Below, one piece after another: positions 35,323-43,438 of a stretch of DNA of 64,000 nt (positions within the stretch are counted from its first letter, which is position 1; every line of letters begins with the position of its first letter). This DNA comes from Streptomyces fodineus. Its GTDB lineage: Bacteria > Actinomycetota > Actinomycetes > Streptomycetales > Streptomycetaceae. The stretch lies in the NCBI RefSeq assembly GCF_001735805.1, contig NZ_CP017248.1, positions 682,001 to 746,000 of the forward strand, in the 5' to 3' direction. The translations under genes and the position numbers were made by a program. The notes under the pieces were generated by a model. It saw only the letters and a list, made by a program, of their open reading frames with translations, did not search any database and was not told the origin of the DNA.

Positions 35323-36005
35323 GGCTGCCCCTCCTGGGGGTCGATCACGTTCAGCCGTTCGAGGAGGAAGAGGAAGGCGGCCGGCATGGGCTGGTCGCCG
35401 CAGGCCGCCCGCAGCTCGTCCCAGTCGACCTTCTCGCGGACGGCACGGGCCACCGGCAGGACGGCCCCGAAGTCGCAGTAGTGCTCCGAGAAGGCGCTGA
35501 TCAGGCTGTGGATCAGGTCGGTCGGAGCCAGGACGGGCATCAGGACCGAGTCGACCGGCAGGACATGGGCGCGCTCGAGCATGTCCTTGGTGACGCGCTG
35601 GTGCGCGAGGGCGAAGATGATGTCGACGTTCTGCCCCTGGCAGGTGGTCTTCAGCAGCCAGTCCTCAGGCGGGGTGCGGACGCCGAGACCGGCCTCGCGA
35701 AGGGTGGCGGACACCGCGTCGGCGTCGTCGGGCAGCACGCAGAAGTCGGCGTCGTGCTGAAGGTACCGGCTGCCTCCGTGGGCGTATACGGCCACGCTCC
35801 CGGCCAGCGCGAAGGGGTGGCCGGCGCGTTTCAGCAGGGCGCCGATCTGCTTGGCGGCCTCCAGGATGGCCTGGCTGCGGTCCTGCGGCAGGTCCGGCCG
35901 GGCCGGCGCGGGCGCGGCCGGGTCCCCCGGCCCGCCCGCGGCGAGGCGGAGCTCGGTGACCTCCGGCCGCCGGAGGGGCGCGGTGTCCTCCCCGTTGTGC
36001 GTCAT
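35319..36005 (-). CDS. Nucleotidyltransferase-fold protein
   Basis: A 228-residue protein. Residues about 45-150 resemble the nucleotidyltransferase (AbiEii/MNT-like, DUF6036-type) fold: GHPFALAGSVAVYAHGGSRY gives the G-S motif and DADFCVL the first acidic pair; NVDIIFAL could supply the third acid. The C-terminal half is helical (TDLIHSLISAFSEHY, REKVDWDELRAAC). ATG at 36005 has GGAG five bases upstream; longer frames lack this. First gene of the trio with BON and phosphoesterase genes, all ATGA-coupled. Activity and target unknown. Confidence 0.75.
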   Translation of the reverse strand: MTHNGEDTAPLRRPEVTELRLAAGGPGDPAAPAPARPDLPQDRSQAILEAAKQIGALLKRAGHPFALAGSVAVYAHGGSRYLQHDADFCVLPDDADAVSATLREAGLGVRTPPEDWLLKTTCQGQNVDIIFALAHQRVTKDMLERAHVLPVDSVLMPVLAPTDLIHSLISAFSEHYCDFGAVLPVARAVREKVDWDELRAACGDQPMPAAFLFLLERLNVIDPQEGQP

Positions 36006-36310
36006 GGCATCTCCGTTCGCGGCACCCTGCACCCCGGTTCGCCCCCGGGGGTCGTACGGGTACCCGGCGCGACCGCCCCGACACCGCGTACCACCGGGCG
36101 GATCGGGGCTGCTCAGCCGCCCGACCAGCGGCGGAGTGCCGGCGGCGAGATTCCGGCGGCGGCTGGCGAGGGCCGTACGCGCGACCGGGACGGGCCGTGT
36201 TCCCCAGAGCCGTGACGCAGCTGACGGTGGCCTTCGCTTCACCGGCGGCACGGCCCCCGATTCTTCCCGAGTGACGTGCATCGTGTCCGGCGTGGGAGCA
36301 CGCTGTAGGA

Positions 36311-37465
36311 ATGAGGCCCCTGTCCAAGGTGGGTCCGTGGCAGCCGTGGCAGTCGGCACACGCTCTGTTGCTGCTTCCGGTAGTGCTCATCGTGGTGATC
36401 ACGGTGGTCGACATGCATGCCCCCGCCAACGTGCACCTCGGCCCGGCACTGGTGATCGCGCCCGCGCTCACGCCGTCCTTCGCCGGGCCGCGGACCACGG
36501 CGGCCATCGGCGCGCTGGCCATCGCCGCCCAGGTCATCATCGGTTTCACCCACGGCGGGATCGGCACCTCGAACCATGTCGTGCAGATCATCACCCTCGC
36601 CGTGCTCTCGGCACTGCTGGTGGTCTACAGCGCCCTGCGCGAGCGCCGGCAGGCGCAGCTGGCCCAGGTCCGCACGGTTGCCGAGGCCGCGCAGCACGTG
36701 CTGATGTGGCCGCTGCCCGAGCAGATCGGCCCGCTGCGGATCGCCTCGCTGTACCTGGCCGCCGAGGACGAGGCACAGATCGGCGGCGACCTGTACGCGG
36801 CGACCCGGTGCGACGGCGCGGTCCGCGTTCTGATCGGCGATGTGCGCGGCAAGGGCCTGGCCGCCATCGGCGAGGCCGCGCTGCTGCTCGGCGCGTTCCG
36901 GGAGAGCGCGCACCGGCACATGCCGCTCGCCGAGCTGGCCACCGTGCTGGAGCAGAGCGTCACCCGTTACGCGGCGGACCTGGAACCGCCGGAGGAGGCG
37001 GGCGAACGGTTCGCCACCGCGCTGCTGGTGGAGATCCCCGACCGGGATCCGGTCACCCGGATGACCAGCTGCGGCCATCCGCCGCCCCTGCTGCTGAGTC
37101 CCGGCCACGCCGTCACCGTGCCGAGCCTGCACCCGTCGCCGCCGCTCGGGGTGCAGCACGAGACCACCGAGCACACGCTGGACGTGTTCTCCTTCGAGCC
37201 CGGCGACACGCTCCTGCTCTACACCGACGGTGTGGTGGAGGCCAGGGACACCCACGGCCGGTTCTATCCGCTCACCGAGCGGGCCGTGCACTGGACCGAC
37301 GACAGTCCCGAGGCGCTGATGCACCATGTGCGGCGCGACCTGCTCACCCACGCCGGGGGCCGGCTGGACGACGACGCCGCGCTCATCGCGCTGCACCGCA
37401 CGGCCGTCGACCGGCGCCGCCACCACGGCCGGGCCGCCGGCGCGGACAGCTTCCGGCAGGGGTGA
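36311..37465 (+). CDS. Membrane-bound SpoIIE-family (PP2C) serine phosphatase
   Basis: A 384-residue phosphatase. The N-terminal 105 residues hold three membrane helices (LLLLPVVLIVVITVV, IGALAIAAQVIIGF, QIITLAVLSALLVVYSAL). A short linker helix leads to the SpoIIE phosphatase domain with metal-binding motifs GGDLYA, GDVRGKG, a GHPPPLLL turn, LLYTDGVVEA and DDDAALIAL. These enzymes dephosphorylate anti-anti-sigma factors to activate stress sigma factors in actinomycetes. No partner genes are next to it, so the target is unknown. Confidence 0.9.
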   Translation: MRPLSKVGPWQPWQSAHALLLLPVVLIVVITVVDMHAPANVHLGPALVIAPALTPSFAGPRTTAAIGALAIAAQVIIGFTHGGIGTSNHVVQIITLAVLSALLVVYSALRERRQAQLAQVRTVAEAAQHVLMWPLPEQIGPLRIASLYLAAEDEAQIGGDLYAATRCDGAVRVLIGDVRGKGLAAIGEAALLLGAFRESAHRHMPLAELATVLEQSVTRYAADLEPPEEAGERFATALLVEIPDRDPVTRMTSCGHPPPLLLSPGHAVTVPSLHPSPPLGVQHETTEHTLDVFSFEPGDTLLLYTDGVVEARDTHGRFYPLTERAVHWTDDSPEALMHHVRRDLLTHAGGRLDDDAALIALHRTAVDRRRHHGRAAGADSFRQG

Positions 37466-37555
37466 CGGTGCCGTCGCCCAGGGTGTGGCGCCGGCGAAGC
37501 CCGCTCACACGGACGACCCCGATCACGTACGGCGGATCTGCCACGGCAGGCGTGA

Positions 37556-37580
37556 GCCCCGCCCCGAGTGGGGGCGGGGC
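37556..37580. terminator. Hairpin terminator between convergent genes
   Basis: A ten-base perfect G/C stem (37556-37565 with 37571-37580) with a five-base loop lies between the end of the SpoIIE gene (37465) and the convergent secreted-protein gene (37599). Position and symmetry suit a bidirectional terminator. Confidence 0.65.
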
Positions 37581-37598
37581 GGGACCGCACGCCCCCGG

Positions 37599-38099
37599 TC
37601 AGCGAACCGACTTGAGGTCGGTGATCTTGAGGGTCTTCAGGTCGGACTGGACGTCGATCCTGCTGACCTCGGCGCGCGGTCCGTCGCTCCAGGTGAGCGT
37701 GACCCGGCTGGTGGCGTGGCCGGCGCCGGAACCGGTGTAGCTGACCTGCCACTTCACCGGCACGTTCTGCGCGAAGAGAACGCCGTCGGCGTGCTCCTTC
37801 TTCTCGAAGGCGGCGACTTTCTTCTGGGCGGCGGAGGAAAGGTAGAAGGCACGCAGCGCCTTGGCGGCCTCGCCCGCGGACCTGTCGTCGGTGGACCAGA
37901 CGGCGTCGATGTAGGCGCCGTAGAAGTCGGCCACGTGCTGGGTGACGTTGCGCGGGTCGCCCTGGGCGGAGGACACGGCGGTGGCACGGGCGGTGTGGCT
38001 GGCGGCGGTGCCCGCGAGGGCCGGTGTCACGGCGGCCAGGGTGAGGCCGCCGGTGAGGGCCACCGCGGTGATCAGGGTCTTGCGACTGCGGACGGACAT
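37599..38099 (-). CDS. Small secreted protein of unknown function
   Basis: A 166-residue exported protein. The ATG at 38099 opens a signal peptide (SRKTLITAVALTGGLTLAAVTPALAG); a longer frame to 38282 is discarded. The mature part has a helical half (VTQHVADFYGAYIDAVW, AAQKKVAAFEKKEH) and a beta half (VKWQVSYTGSGAGHATSRVTLTW), somewhat like NTF2-type or DUF3828-style secreted proteins, but no family can be assigned. Monocistronic. Confidence 0.75.
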   Translation of the reverse strand: MSVRSRKTLITAVALTGGLTLAAVTPALAGTAASHTARATAVSSAQGDPRNVTQHVADFYGAYIDAVWSTDDRSAGEAAKALRAFYLSSAAQKKVAAFEKKEHADGVLFAQNVPVKWQVSYTGSGAGHATSRVTLTWSDGPRAEVSRIDVQSDLKTLKITDLKSVR

Positions 38100-38278
38100 A
38101 CGTCTCTTTCCCCCGGTTTCGGTACGACCAGGCCGATCCCGGCCGTCGACGGACCGTAAGACCTCATTTCCCTCGCGCCGGTTCCGTTTCTCCGGGCCTT
38201 TTTTCCCACCCGATCCCCAGAACATGAGGCAGCCGGAAGGTTGTGCCGAATTCCGGTCGGATTTCCGCGCCCTTTCGG

Positions 38279-38764
38279 TCATTCCCCTTGGGACGGCCTA
38301 TGCGCGCCCTTTCCCTCGACGAGTCGGGCGAGATTGTCCAGGGCCATCCGGGTGCCCTGTTCGTTGTCCTCGCGGGGAACGGCGTCGGGGATGCCCTCGT
38401 GCAGGATCTCCACGTCCGTGCCGCCGCCGGCCGCGGTGAGCGTGGTCGTCATGGTCATGGTGCCGCGCACGGCCTCGTCCTCCGTCTCGAACGCGAACAC
38501 CTCGACCACCAGGGCGCCGGGCACGAGCCGGGCGAAGTGGCCGTGGTAGGTGTCCGTGTGCCGGCCCGACTTGCCGGCGGCGAACGCGTCGTCGTAGGTC
38601 AGGGAGACCCGGAAGGTGCCGCCCTCGTGGGCGTCGAACGTGTGGACGCGGGCGGTCATGCCGGCCGGGACGCGCCAGGCCGCGATCGCGTCCGGGTCGG
38701 TCAGGGCCCGGTAGACGGCGTGCGGGGGCGCCTGCACGCGCCGGGAGACTCGGGTGGCGTACAT
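38279..38764 (-). CDS. SRPBCC-family (AHSA1-like) protein
   Basis: A 161-residue START/Bet v 1-fold protein. RVSRRVQAPPHAVYRALTDPDAIAAWRVPAGM is the classic AHSA1 opening, followed by the antiparallel sheet (GGTFRVSLTYDD, YHGHFARLVPGALVVEVFAFET, MTMTTTLTAAGGGTDVEILHEG) and the long C-terminal helix (ALDNLARLVEGK). These proteins bind small hydrophobic ligands or co-chaperone Hsp90. No neighbour clarifies its role. Confidence 0.9.
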   Translation of the reverse strand: MYATRVSRRVQAPPHAVYRALTDPDAIAAWRVPAGMTARVHTFDAHEGGTFRVSLTYDDAFAAGKSGRHTDTYHGHFARLVPGALVVEVFAFETEDEAVRGTMTMTTTLTAAGGGTDVEILHEGIPDAVPREDNEQGTRMALDNLARLVEGKGAHRPSQGE

Positions 38765-38881
38765 GGGCTCACGCTACCGGCCGGGGCGCCGCCCGAGCGG
38801 CCGTGGGAAAGGGGCGGGGCCGGGGTCCGGGAGGTGGGTCGGACCCCGGCCCCTGGTCTGCCGGGGCTTGCCGTCGGTCTG

Positions 38882-39712
38882 TCAGGGCTTACGGGCGACC
38901 GCGCCGTACATCGCGACGTCCTCGTCGCGGATGTTCTGCTCGCCGGTGCCGTCGGGGTGCCACTTGTGCACCTGGACGATGCCCGGTTCGACCAGCTCCA
39001 GGCCCTCGAAGAACTCATGGGCCTCGTCGAGGGTGCGCAGCCGCATCGGCATCTTGCGGGCCGCGTACTCGCGGGCGACCCGGCCCACTTCCTCGGGCGC
39101 GAACTCGGCGGTGCCGATGGACATCGCCAGATGGCTGCCGGACGGCAGCGGCTCCAGAAGCCGGCGTACGACACCGACCGCGTCGTCCTCGTCGAGCATG
39201 AAGTGGACGATGGCGATGACCGTGAGCGCGACCGGCTTGTCCAGGTCCAGCGTCTCGCGCAGCTCCGGGGCGTCCAGAATGGCCGCCGGGTCACGGAAAT
39301 CGGCCTCGATGTAGGAGGTACGGCCCTCGGGCGCGCTGGCCAGCAGGCCCTGGGACAGGGTGAGGACGATCGGGTCGTTGTCGACGTAGACGACCCGGGA
39401 CTCGGGAGCCACGGCCTGGGCGATCTCGTGCAGGTTGGGCGAGGTCGGGATGCCGGTGCCGATGTCCAGGAACTGGCGCATGCCCGCCTCCTCGGCGAGC
39501 CAGCGCACGGCGCGGTTCATCCAGTCGCGGTTGGCGCGCATGTGGACCGGGAGCGCGGGCCACTCCCCGGCCATGGCGTCGCCGGCCTCCTTGTCGGCGG
39601 GGTAGTAGTCCTTGCCGCCGAGAATGTAGTCGTAGATACGGGCCGAGTGGGCGTTCTCGGTGTCGATCCGGTCGGCCGGCCATCCGTTGTCGGGCAACGC
39701 CGTGTCTCCCAT
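38882..39712 (-). CDS. SAM-dependent methyltransferase, Methyltransf_19 (DUF574) type A
   Basis: A 276-residue putative methyltransferase: RIDTENAHSARIYDYILGGKDYYPAD is the family's N-terminal signature, FLDIGTGIPTSPNLHEIAQ the SAM motif I, and VVYVDNDPIVL the acidic loop after strand 2. DUF574 proteins are abundant in Streptomyces and mostly uncharacterised, often encoded near XRE/DUF397 regulators. This one lies 40 bases downstream of the DUF5753 regulator gene on the same strand. A second paralogue is encoded at 43439-44236 on the other strand of the same locus. Confidence 0.9.
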   Translation of the reverse strand: MGDTALPDNGWPADRIDTENAHSARIYDYILGGKDYYPADKEAGDAMAGEWPALPVHMRANRDWMNRAVRWLAEEAGMRQFLDIGTGIPTSPNLHEIAQAVAPESRVVYVDNDPIVLTLSQGLLASAPEGRTSYIEADFRDPAAILDAPELRETLDLDKPVALTVIAIVHFMLDEDDAVGVVRRLLEPLPSGSHLAMSIGTAEFAPEEVGRVAREYAARKMPMRLRTLDEAHEFFEGLELVEPGIVQVHKWHPDGTGEQNIRDEDVAMYGAVARKP

Positions 39713-39752
39713 GCGAGTCGGGGGGTGGGGGGCTTGCGTACGAACAGGTGCG

Positions 39753-40628
39753 TCACAGCTCCTTGCGGATCGCGCCGAGCAGAGCCTCGGTCTTCCGGGC
39801 GGGTGCGGCCTGGGCGCCGAGCCGGTCCAGCGCCTCCCGGTACACCACGACGTCGTCCGCCTTGTCGAGGTAGACGGCCCCGACCAGACCGCTCAGGTAG
39901 ACGATGTCGGGCAGTTCGCGGGCCCGGAACCGGAACAGATGGTAGGCGCCCGCCCGCATCGCCGGATGTGGGCCATGGGCGAACGGCATGAGCTGCAGGG
40001 TCACATGGGGCAGCCGGTTGACCTCGACGAGGTGGTCGATCTGCGTCCGCATCACCTCCGGTCCGCCGACCGGCCAGCGCAGCACGGTCTCGTCCATCAG
40101 CACCCACAGCCTGGGCGGCGCCTCGCGGGCCAGGAGCTCCTGGCGGCGCATGCGCAGCGCGACCCGGCGTTCGGTGGCCTCGGCCGAGGCGTGCGGGTTC
40201 TCGGCGCCGAGCAGGGCGCGGGCATAGTCCTCGGTCTGCAACAGGCCGTGCACGAACTGGTTCTCGTACGCGCGGATCTGCAACGCCGCCTGTTCCAGGC
40301 TGAGATATGCGGCGAACCAGTCGGGCATCACATCGCGGTAGGTGTGCCACCAGCCGCGTTTGTTGGCCTCCCGCACGGACTGCAGAAAGGTGTCGATCTC
40401 GTCCCGGTCGCTGACGCCGTAGACCTGGAGCAGCTTCTCGGCGTCCGCGAGCCGCAGGCGGGCCACCTTGGCGGCCTCCATGCGGCGGATGGTGGAGTGG
40501 CTGACCCCGATGGCGGCGCCCGCCTCGTCGTAGCTGAGGCCGGCGCGGGTGCGCAGCTCCTCCAGTTGCCGGCCGAGGATCATGCGCAGGACGGAGGGGG
40601 CGCCGCCCCAGTCGGTCTCCGCGGTCAC
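39753..40628 (-). CDS. XRE-family regulator with DUF5753 domain (WhiJ-like)
   Basis: A 291-residue DNA-binding protein. Residues about 15-75 are the HTH (LRMILGRQLEELRTRAGLS, AAIGVSHSTIRRMEAAKV). The rest is the DUF5753 domain (YENQFVHGLLQTEDYARALL, RRVALRMRRQELLAREAPP, LWVLMDETVLRWPVGG, VTLQLMPFAHGPHPAM, YLDKADDVVVYREALDRL). Such proteins are WhiJ-like regulators, many of which pair with a DUF397 protein and an AbaA-type HATPase. The GTG at 40628 follows GAGGGGG; an ATG at 40733 would add an unlikely 35 residues. Divergent from the HATPase gene. Confidence 0.9.
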   Translation of the reverse strand: MTAETDWGGAPSVLRMILGRQLEELRTRAGLSYDEAGAAIGVSHSTIRRMEAAKVARLRLADAEKLLQVYGVSDRDEIDTFLQSVREANKRGWWHTYRDVMPDWFAAYLSLEQAALQIRAYENQFVHGLLQTEDYARALLGAENPHASAEATERRVALRMRRQELLAREAPPRLWVLMDETVLRWPVGGPEVMRTQIDHLVEVNRLPHVTLQLMPFAHGPHPAMRAGAYHLFRFRARELPDIVYLSGLVGAVYLDKADDVVVYREALDRLGAQAAPARKTEALLGAIRKEL

Positions 40629-40717
40629 GCCCCACCCCCTCACCAGGTCCCAGGGACACCGTCCCACACGATCGCTTGCCCGACCCATTCGATCACGTTC
40701 TGGCTGAAGCAGCATGC

Positions 40718-40745
40718 ACTTGGCCACTTGCAAATTTCAACTTGC
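40718..40745. promoter_or_regulatory. Repeated ACTTGC boxes in the divergent WhiJ-like/HATPase intergenic region
   Basis: ACTTGG at 40718, ACTTGC at 40726 and ACTTGC at 40740 surround an AT-rich core (CAAATTTCAA) that stands out in this GC-rich DNA. It lies 90 bases from the regulator start and 180 from the HATPase start. It probably contains promoter elements and the binding site of the DUF5753 regulator. Inferred. Confidence 0.4.
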
Positions 40746-40928
40746 TGGTTGCGGAGCGTTGTTGGCGGGTGGGAAAATGGTGCCTCTGCTCCGACCGACC
40801 AAGGAGCGGGCGGCGCGGCCGGGTTGGGGGAGACCGGACCGCACCACGGCCTCCCGGGAGGCGGTGTGTCGTCCGCTGCGCGAGCGGTCGGCGCGAGACC
40901 GACACCCCCCACACGAAGGCGCACGGCG

Positions 40929-42371
40929 ATGGCTCCGCCCTCCCTCCCCCCACCGCTCCACCGACCACCCCTGCCCTTCGGCCCGCCACGCCCGCCCGTG
41001 GCCCCCCGCGATTACCGGCCCACGGATGACGCACACGAGGCGCCGGATTCCACCAAGCGCCGGCACCGGGAGCCTGCCGGCGCAGACCACCCACAGGAGG
41101 GAACTCCGGACGACACGAGCGGGCCGTCTTCGGCTGCGGCCGGGCCATACCGAGCTGTGGGCGGCACAGGGCGGCCCCGCCGGACACCGGACAGCACGGA
41201 CGGGGCACGCCTCCTCCCGGACAGCACGAGCCGACCGCTGCCGCCTGGGGACCGGGCATACGGAGCCCCGGATGGCCCGGGTCAGCCCCACCGGGCCACG
41301 GAGAACACGGACGGATCGCACCGGCTCCCGGACACCGCAGACCGGACCCACAGAGCCCTGGATGCCGCCGGACAGCCCCACCAGCTTCCGGACAGCACCG
41401 ATGGTTCGCACCGGCTCCCGGACAGCCCGAGCCGACCGCTTCCCGCTGCGGACCGGGCACACCCGGCCCTGGATGACACGGGCCAGCCCCACCTGGCCAC
41501 GGAGAACACGGACGGATCGCACCGGCTCCCGGACAGCCCGAGCCGACCCCTTCCGCCCGCGAACAGCGCGGTCCGGGCACAGCCAGCCCAGAGTGGCGAG
41601 GGTCAGCCCAACCGGGTCCCGAACAGCGCGGAGGTGTCACACCGGGCCTCAGACGCCGTGGCTTGGTCACACCAGGTCTCGGACACCATGGACCGGACAT
41701 ACCAGGCTCCGGACGGGCCCGGCAGGCCGCACCGGGCGGCGGACAGCGCAGGGCGACGAGACCAGTGGCCGGGCACCGGCGACGGACCGCTCCCGCGGGC
41801 GGACATGGGGGATGCACCGCGCCCGGCCCCGGACACGGCCGCGGCGGACGCCGTGGAGCATCCACACCGGCCGCCGGTCCCGGCCGGTGTCTTGAGACCA
41901 CCCGGAGGCGAGCGCCTCGGTCGACTCCCTGGGCCCCTCGGCCCCGACCGGCTCGCCTCCGGGCACCCGCTGCCTCGTTCCGCCGCCGCCTTCGATCTGC
42001 CGGCCCAGCCGGCGGCCGTCGGCACCGCCCGTCGTGTCGTACAGCACCTGCTGACCGCCTGGGGCGTATCGGAACAACCCAGGGACAGCGCGGTCCTGGT
42101 GATCTCTGAACTGGTCACGAACGCCGTTGTGCACACGGCCGGTGAGCGGATCGCGTGCCGGCTGCACGGCACGGCGGACCGCATACGGATCGAGGTCGAG
42201 GACCAGGAAGGCGGCCCCGCGCTACCGGTGGTGCGCCGCCACCGCCCCGACGACCAGCACGGGCGCGGGCTGTTCCTGGTCCACGCGCTGAGCGTCGACT
42301 GGGGCGTGACGCCGGTGTCCGGCCGGTCCGCCCGAGTCGTCTGGGCGGAGCTGTCGTACGGCCTCGCATGA
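40929..42371 (+). CDS. HATPase anti-sigma-like protein with long repetitive N-terminal region
   Basis: A 480-residue protein. The last 135 residues are a HATPase_c_2 (RsbW/AbaA-ORFA-like) kinase-type domain: LPAQPAAVGTARRVVQHLL, VISELVTNAVVH (N box), RIEVEDQEGG and HGRGLFLVHAL (G box). The first 330 or so residues are Pro/Asp/Ser/His-rich and made of degenerate 30-40 residue repeats containing (S/N)TDGSHRLPDS and SRPLPP. Typical relatives are only 130-160 residues, so this extension is unusual. ATG at 40929 follows GAAGG. It may act as an anti-sigma kinase within the divergent WhiJ-like locus. Confidence 0.75.
   Translation: MAPPSLPPPLHRPPLPFGPPRPPVAPRDYRPTDDAHEAPDSTKRRHREPAGADHPQEGTPDDTSGPSSAAAGPYRAVGGTGRPRRTPDSTDGARLLPDSTSRPLPPGDRAYGAPDGPGQPHRATENTDGSHRLPDTADRTHRALDAAGQPHQLPDSTDGSHRLPDSPSRPLPAADRAHPALDDTGQPHLATENTDGSHRLPDSPSRPLPPANSAVRAQPAQSGEGQPNRVPNSAEVSHRASDAVAWSHQVSDTMDRTYQAPDGPGRPHRAADSAGRRDQWPGTGDGPLPRADMGDAPRPAPDTAAADAVEHPHRPPVPAGVLRPPGGERLGRLPGPLGPDRLASGHPLPRSAAAFDLPAQPAAVGTARRVVQHLLTAWGVSEQPRDSAVLVISELVTNAVVHTAGERIACRLHGTADRIRIEVEDQEGGPALPVVRRHRPDDQHGRGLFLVHALSVDWGVTPVSGRSARVVWAELSYGLA
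41294..41535 (+). repeat. 41-bp identical direct repeats inside the HATPase gene
   Basis: A 41-base sequence at 41294-41334 recurs unchanged at 41495-41535, 201 bases (67 codons) away. A partial third copy begins near 41398. They encode the TENTDGSHRLPD segments. In-frame duplication of 30-40 codon units explains them, and they could recombine to change protein length. Confidence 0.8.
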
Positions 42372-42436
42372 CACCAGGCCCCGCCGAACCGACCGCACCG
42401 CCCCGGACCATCCCCCACTAGTCCGAAGGATGACCC

Positions 42437-42535
42437 ATGCACCACACCACCCCCACCCCCACCCCCGCCCCGTCCGCCGACCCGTCCTGGACCCGCACCC
42501 GCCCCAAGCCCGGCTCCCAGGAACAGGCCGACTGA
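42437..42535 (+). CDS. Possible 32-residue small protein
   Basis: ATG at 42437 follows GAAGGATGACCC, a fair ribosome site, and runs 32 codons to a TGA. The product is Thr/Pro-rich at first (HHTTPTPTPAPSADPSW) with a basic tail (TRTRPKPGSQEQAD). It lies between the HATPase and GNAT genes on the same strand. No family recognised; it might be chance, since low-complexity Pro codons dominate. Confidence 0.3.
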   Translation: MHHTTPTPTPAPSADPSWTRTRPKPGSQEQAD

Positions 42536-42731
42536 GCCGAAGACCCCACACGGCACTCCCCTGCATCCCGCTAACCCGTGAAAGCCCCGCACGCTCTCCA
42601 CGCCTCGAAACCAAGCCCGCCCACCCCCAAACCCCGGTAGATTCGCCGCCGGTGCGGGAAGTCCGCATCCGCCGGGGATCTGGATCCGCAGCGTTCCGTT
42701 CCCGCGGTGGGCCGTTCCGTCAGGGGTGTGC

Positions 42732-43394
42732 ATGGTCTGGTCGGTGATGCGCCGAAGGCGGGCCGGGTCACAGCTGCCCATGCCGGGGCAGTGCGAGCCC
42801 GGGGTCGGCCGGCATGTGCTGGCCACCGAACGGTTGTTGCTGTTCACACCCCGGACCCGGCTGGACGTGGCGGCGGCGCTCGCCGCCTGCGCCGATGCCG
42901 AGGCGCAGCGCTGGCTCGGCACCCAGGCGGACGAGGTCCTGCCCGACCCCGCCACCCGCAGGGCGCTGCTCGCCTGGCGTCCGGCCGGTGACGACGGCCG
43001 CCGGGTGCCCCGGACTCTGGCGCAGCCGTACGCCCCCGGTCCGGACGACCCGCTGCTGCTGGTCTGTGTGCGCAGATCCGGCCTCGGCTATGCCGGCGCC
43101 GTCGAACTGGACCGCCGTGCCGGCGAGTTGGGCGGCTGGCTGGCGCCGGCGTGCCGCGGCCAGGGCCTGGGCGCGGAGCTGTTCCGCGCGGGTGCGGCGC
43201 TCGCGCACACCCATGCCGGGCTGAGCACGGTCCGGGCGGGCGCGGAACCCGGGAACACCGCGAGCCGGCGGGCCCTGGTCCTCGCCGGATTCGTACCGGA
43301 CGAGGGGCGGCCCCGGCACACCCTGCCCGACGGCCGTGTGGTCGAGGCCGTCTGGCACCGCCACGACAGCGCGGCGGCCTCCCGCTGCCGCTGA
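42732..43394 (+). CDS. GNAT-family N-acetyltransferase
   Basis: About 220 residues. ATERLLLFTPRTRLDVAAALAAC is the RimJ/RimL-type opening; the acetyl-CoA loop is ELGGWLAPACRGQGLGAELFRAG with the R-G-x-G-L-G pyrophosphate-binding motif; then AGAEPGNTASRRALVLAGFVPDEG completes the fold. It probably acetylates a protein N-terminus or small amine. The start is uncertain: ATG at 42732 has AGGGG close upstream, while ATG 42780 also fits the domain. It precedes the second DUF574 methyltransferase by 44 bases. Confidence 0.8.
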   Translation: MVWSVMRRRRAGSQLPMPGQCEPGVGRHVLATERLLLFTPRTRLDVAAALAACADAEAQRWLGTQADEVLPDPATRRALLAWRPAGDDGRRVPRTLAQPYAPGPDDPLLLVCVRRSGLGYAGAVELDRRAGELGGWLAPACRGQGLGAELFRAGAALAHTHAGLSTVRAGAEPGNTASRRALVLAGFVPDEGRPRHTLPDGRVVEAVWHRHDSAAASRCR

Positions 43395-43438
43395 AGACCA
43401 CCCGCTCACCCCCCACCCCACCCCCACGGAGAGCCGAC

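Noticed and set aside
41294..41760. CRISPR array
   Set aside because: The repeats are in frame, unevenly spaced and encode a protein repeat; there are no cas genes or unique spacers.
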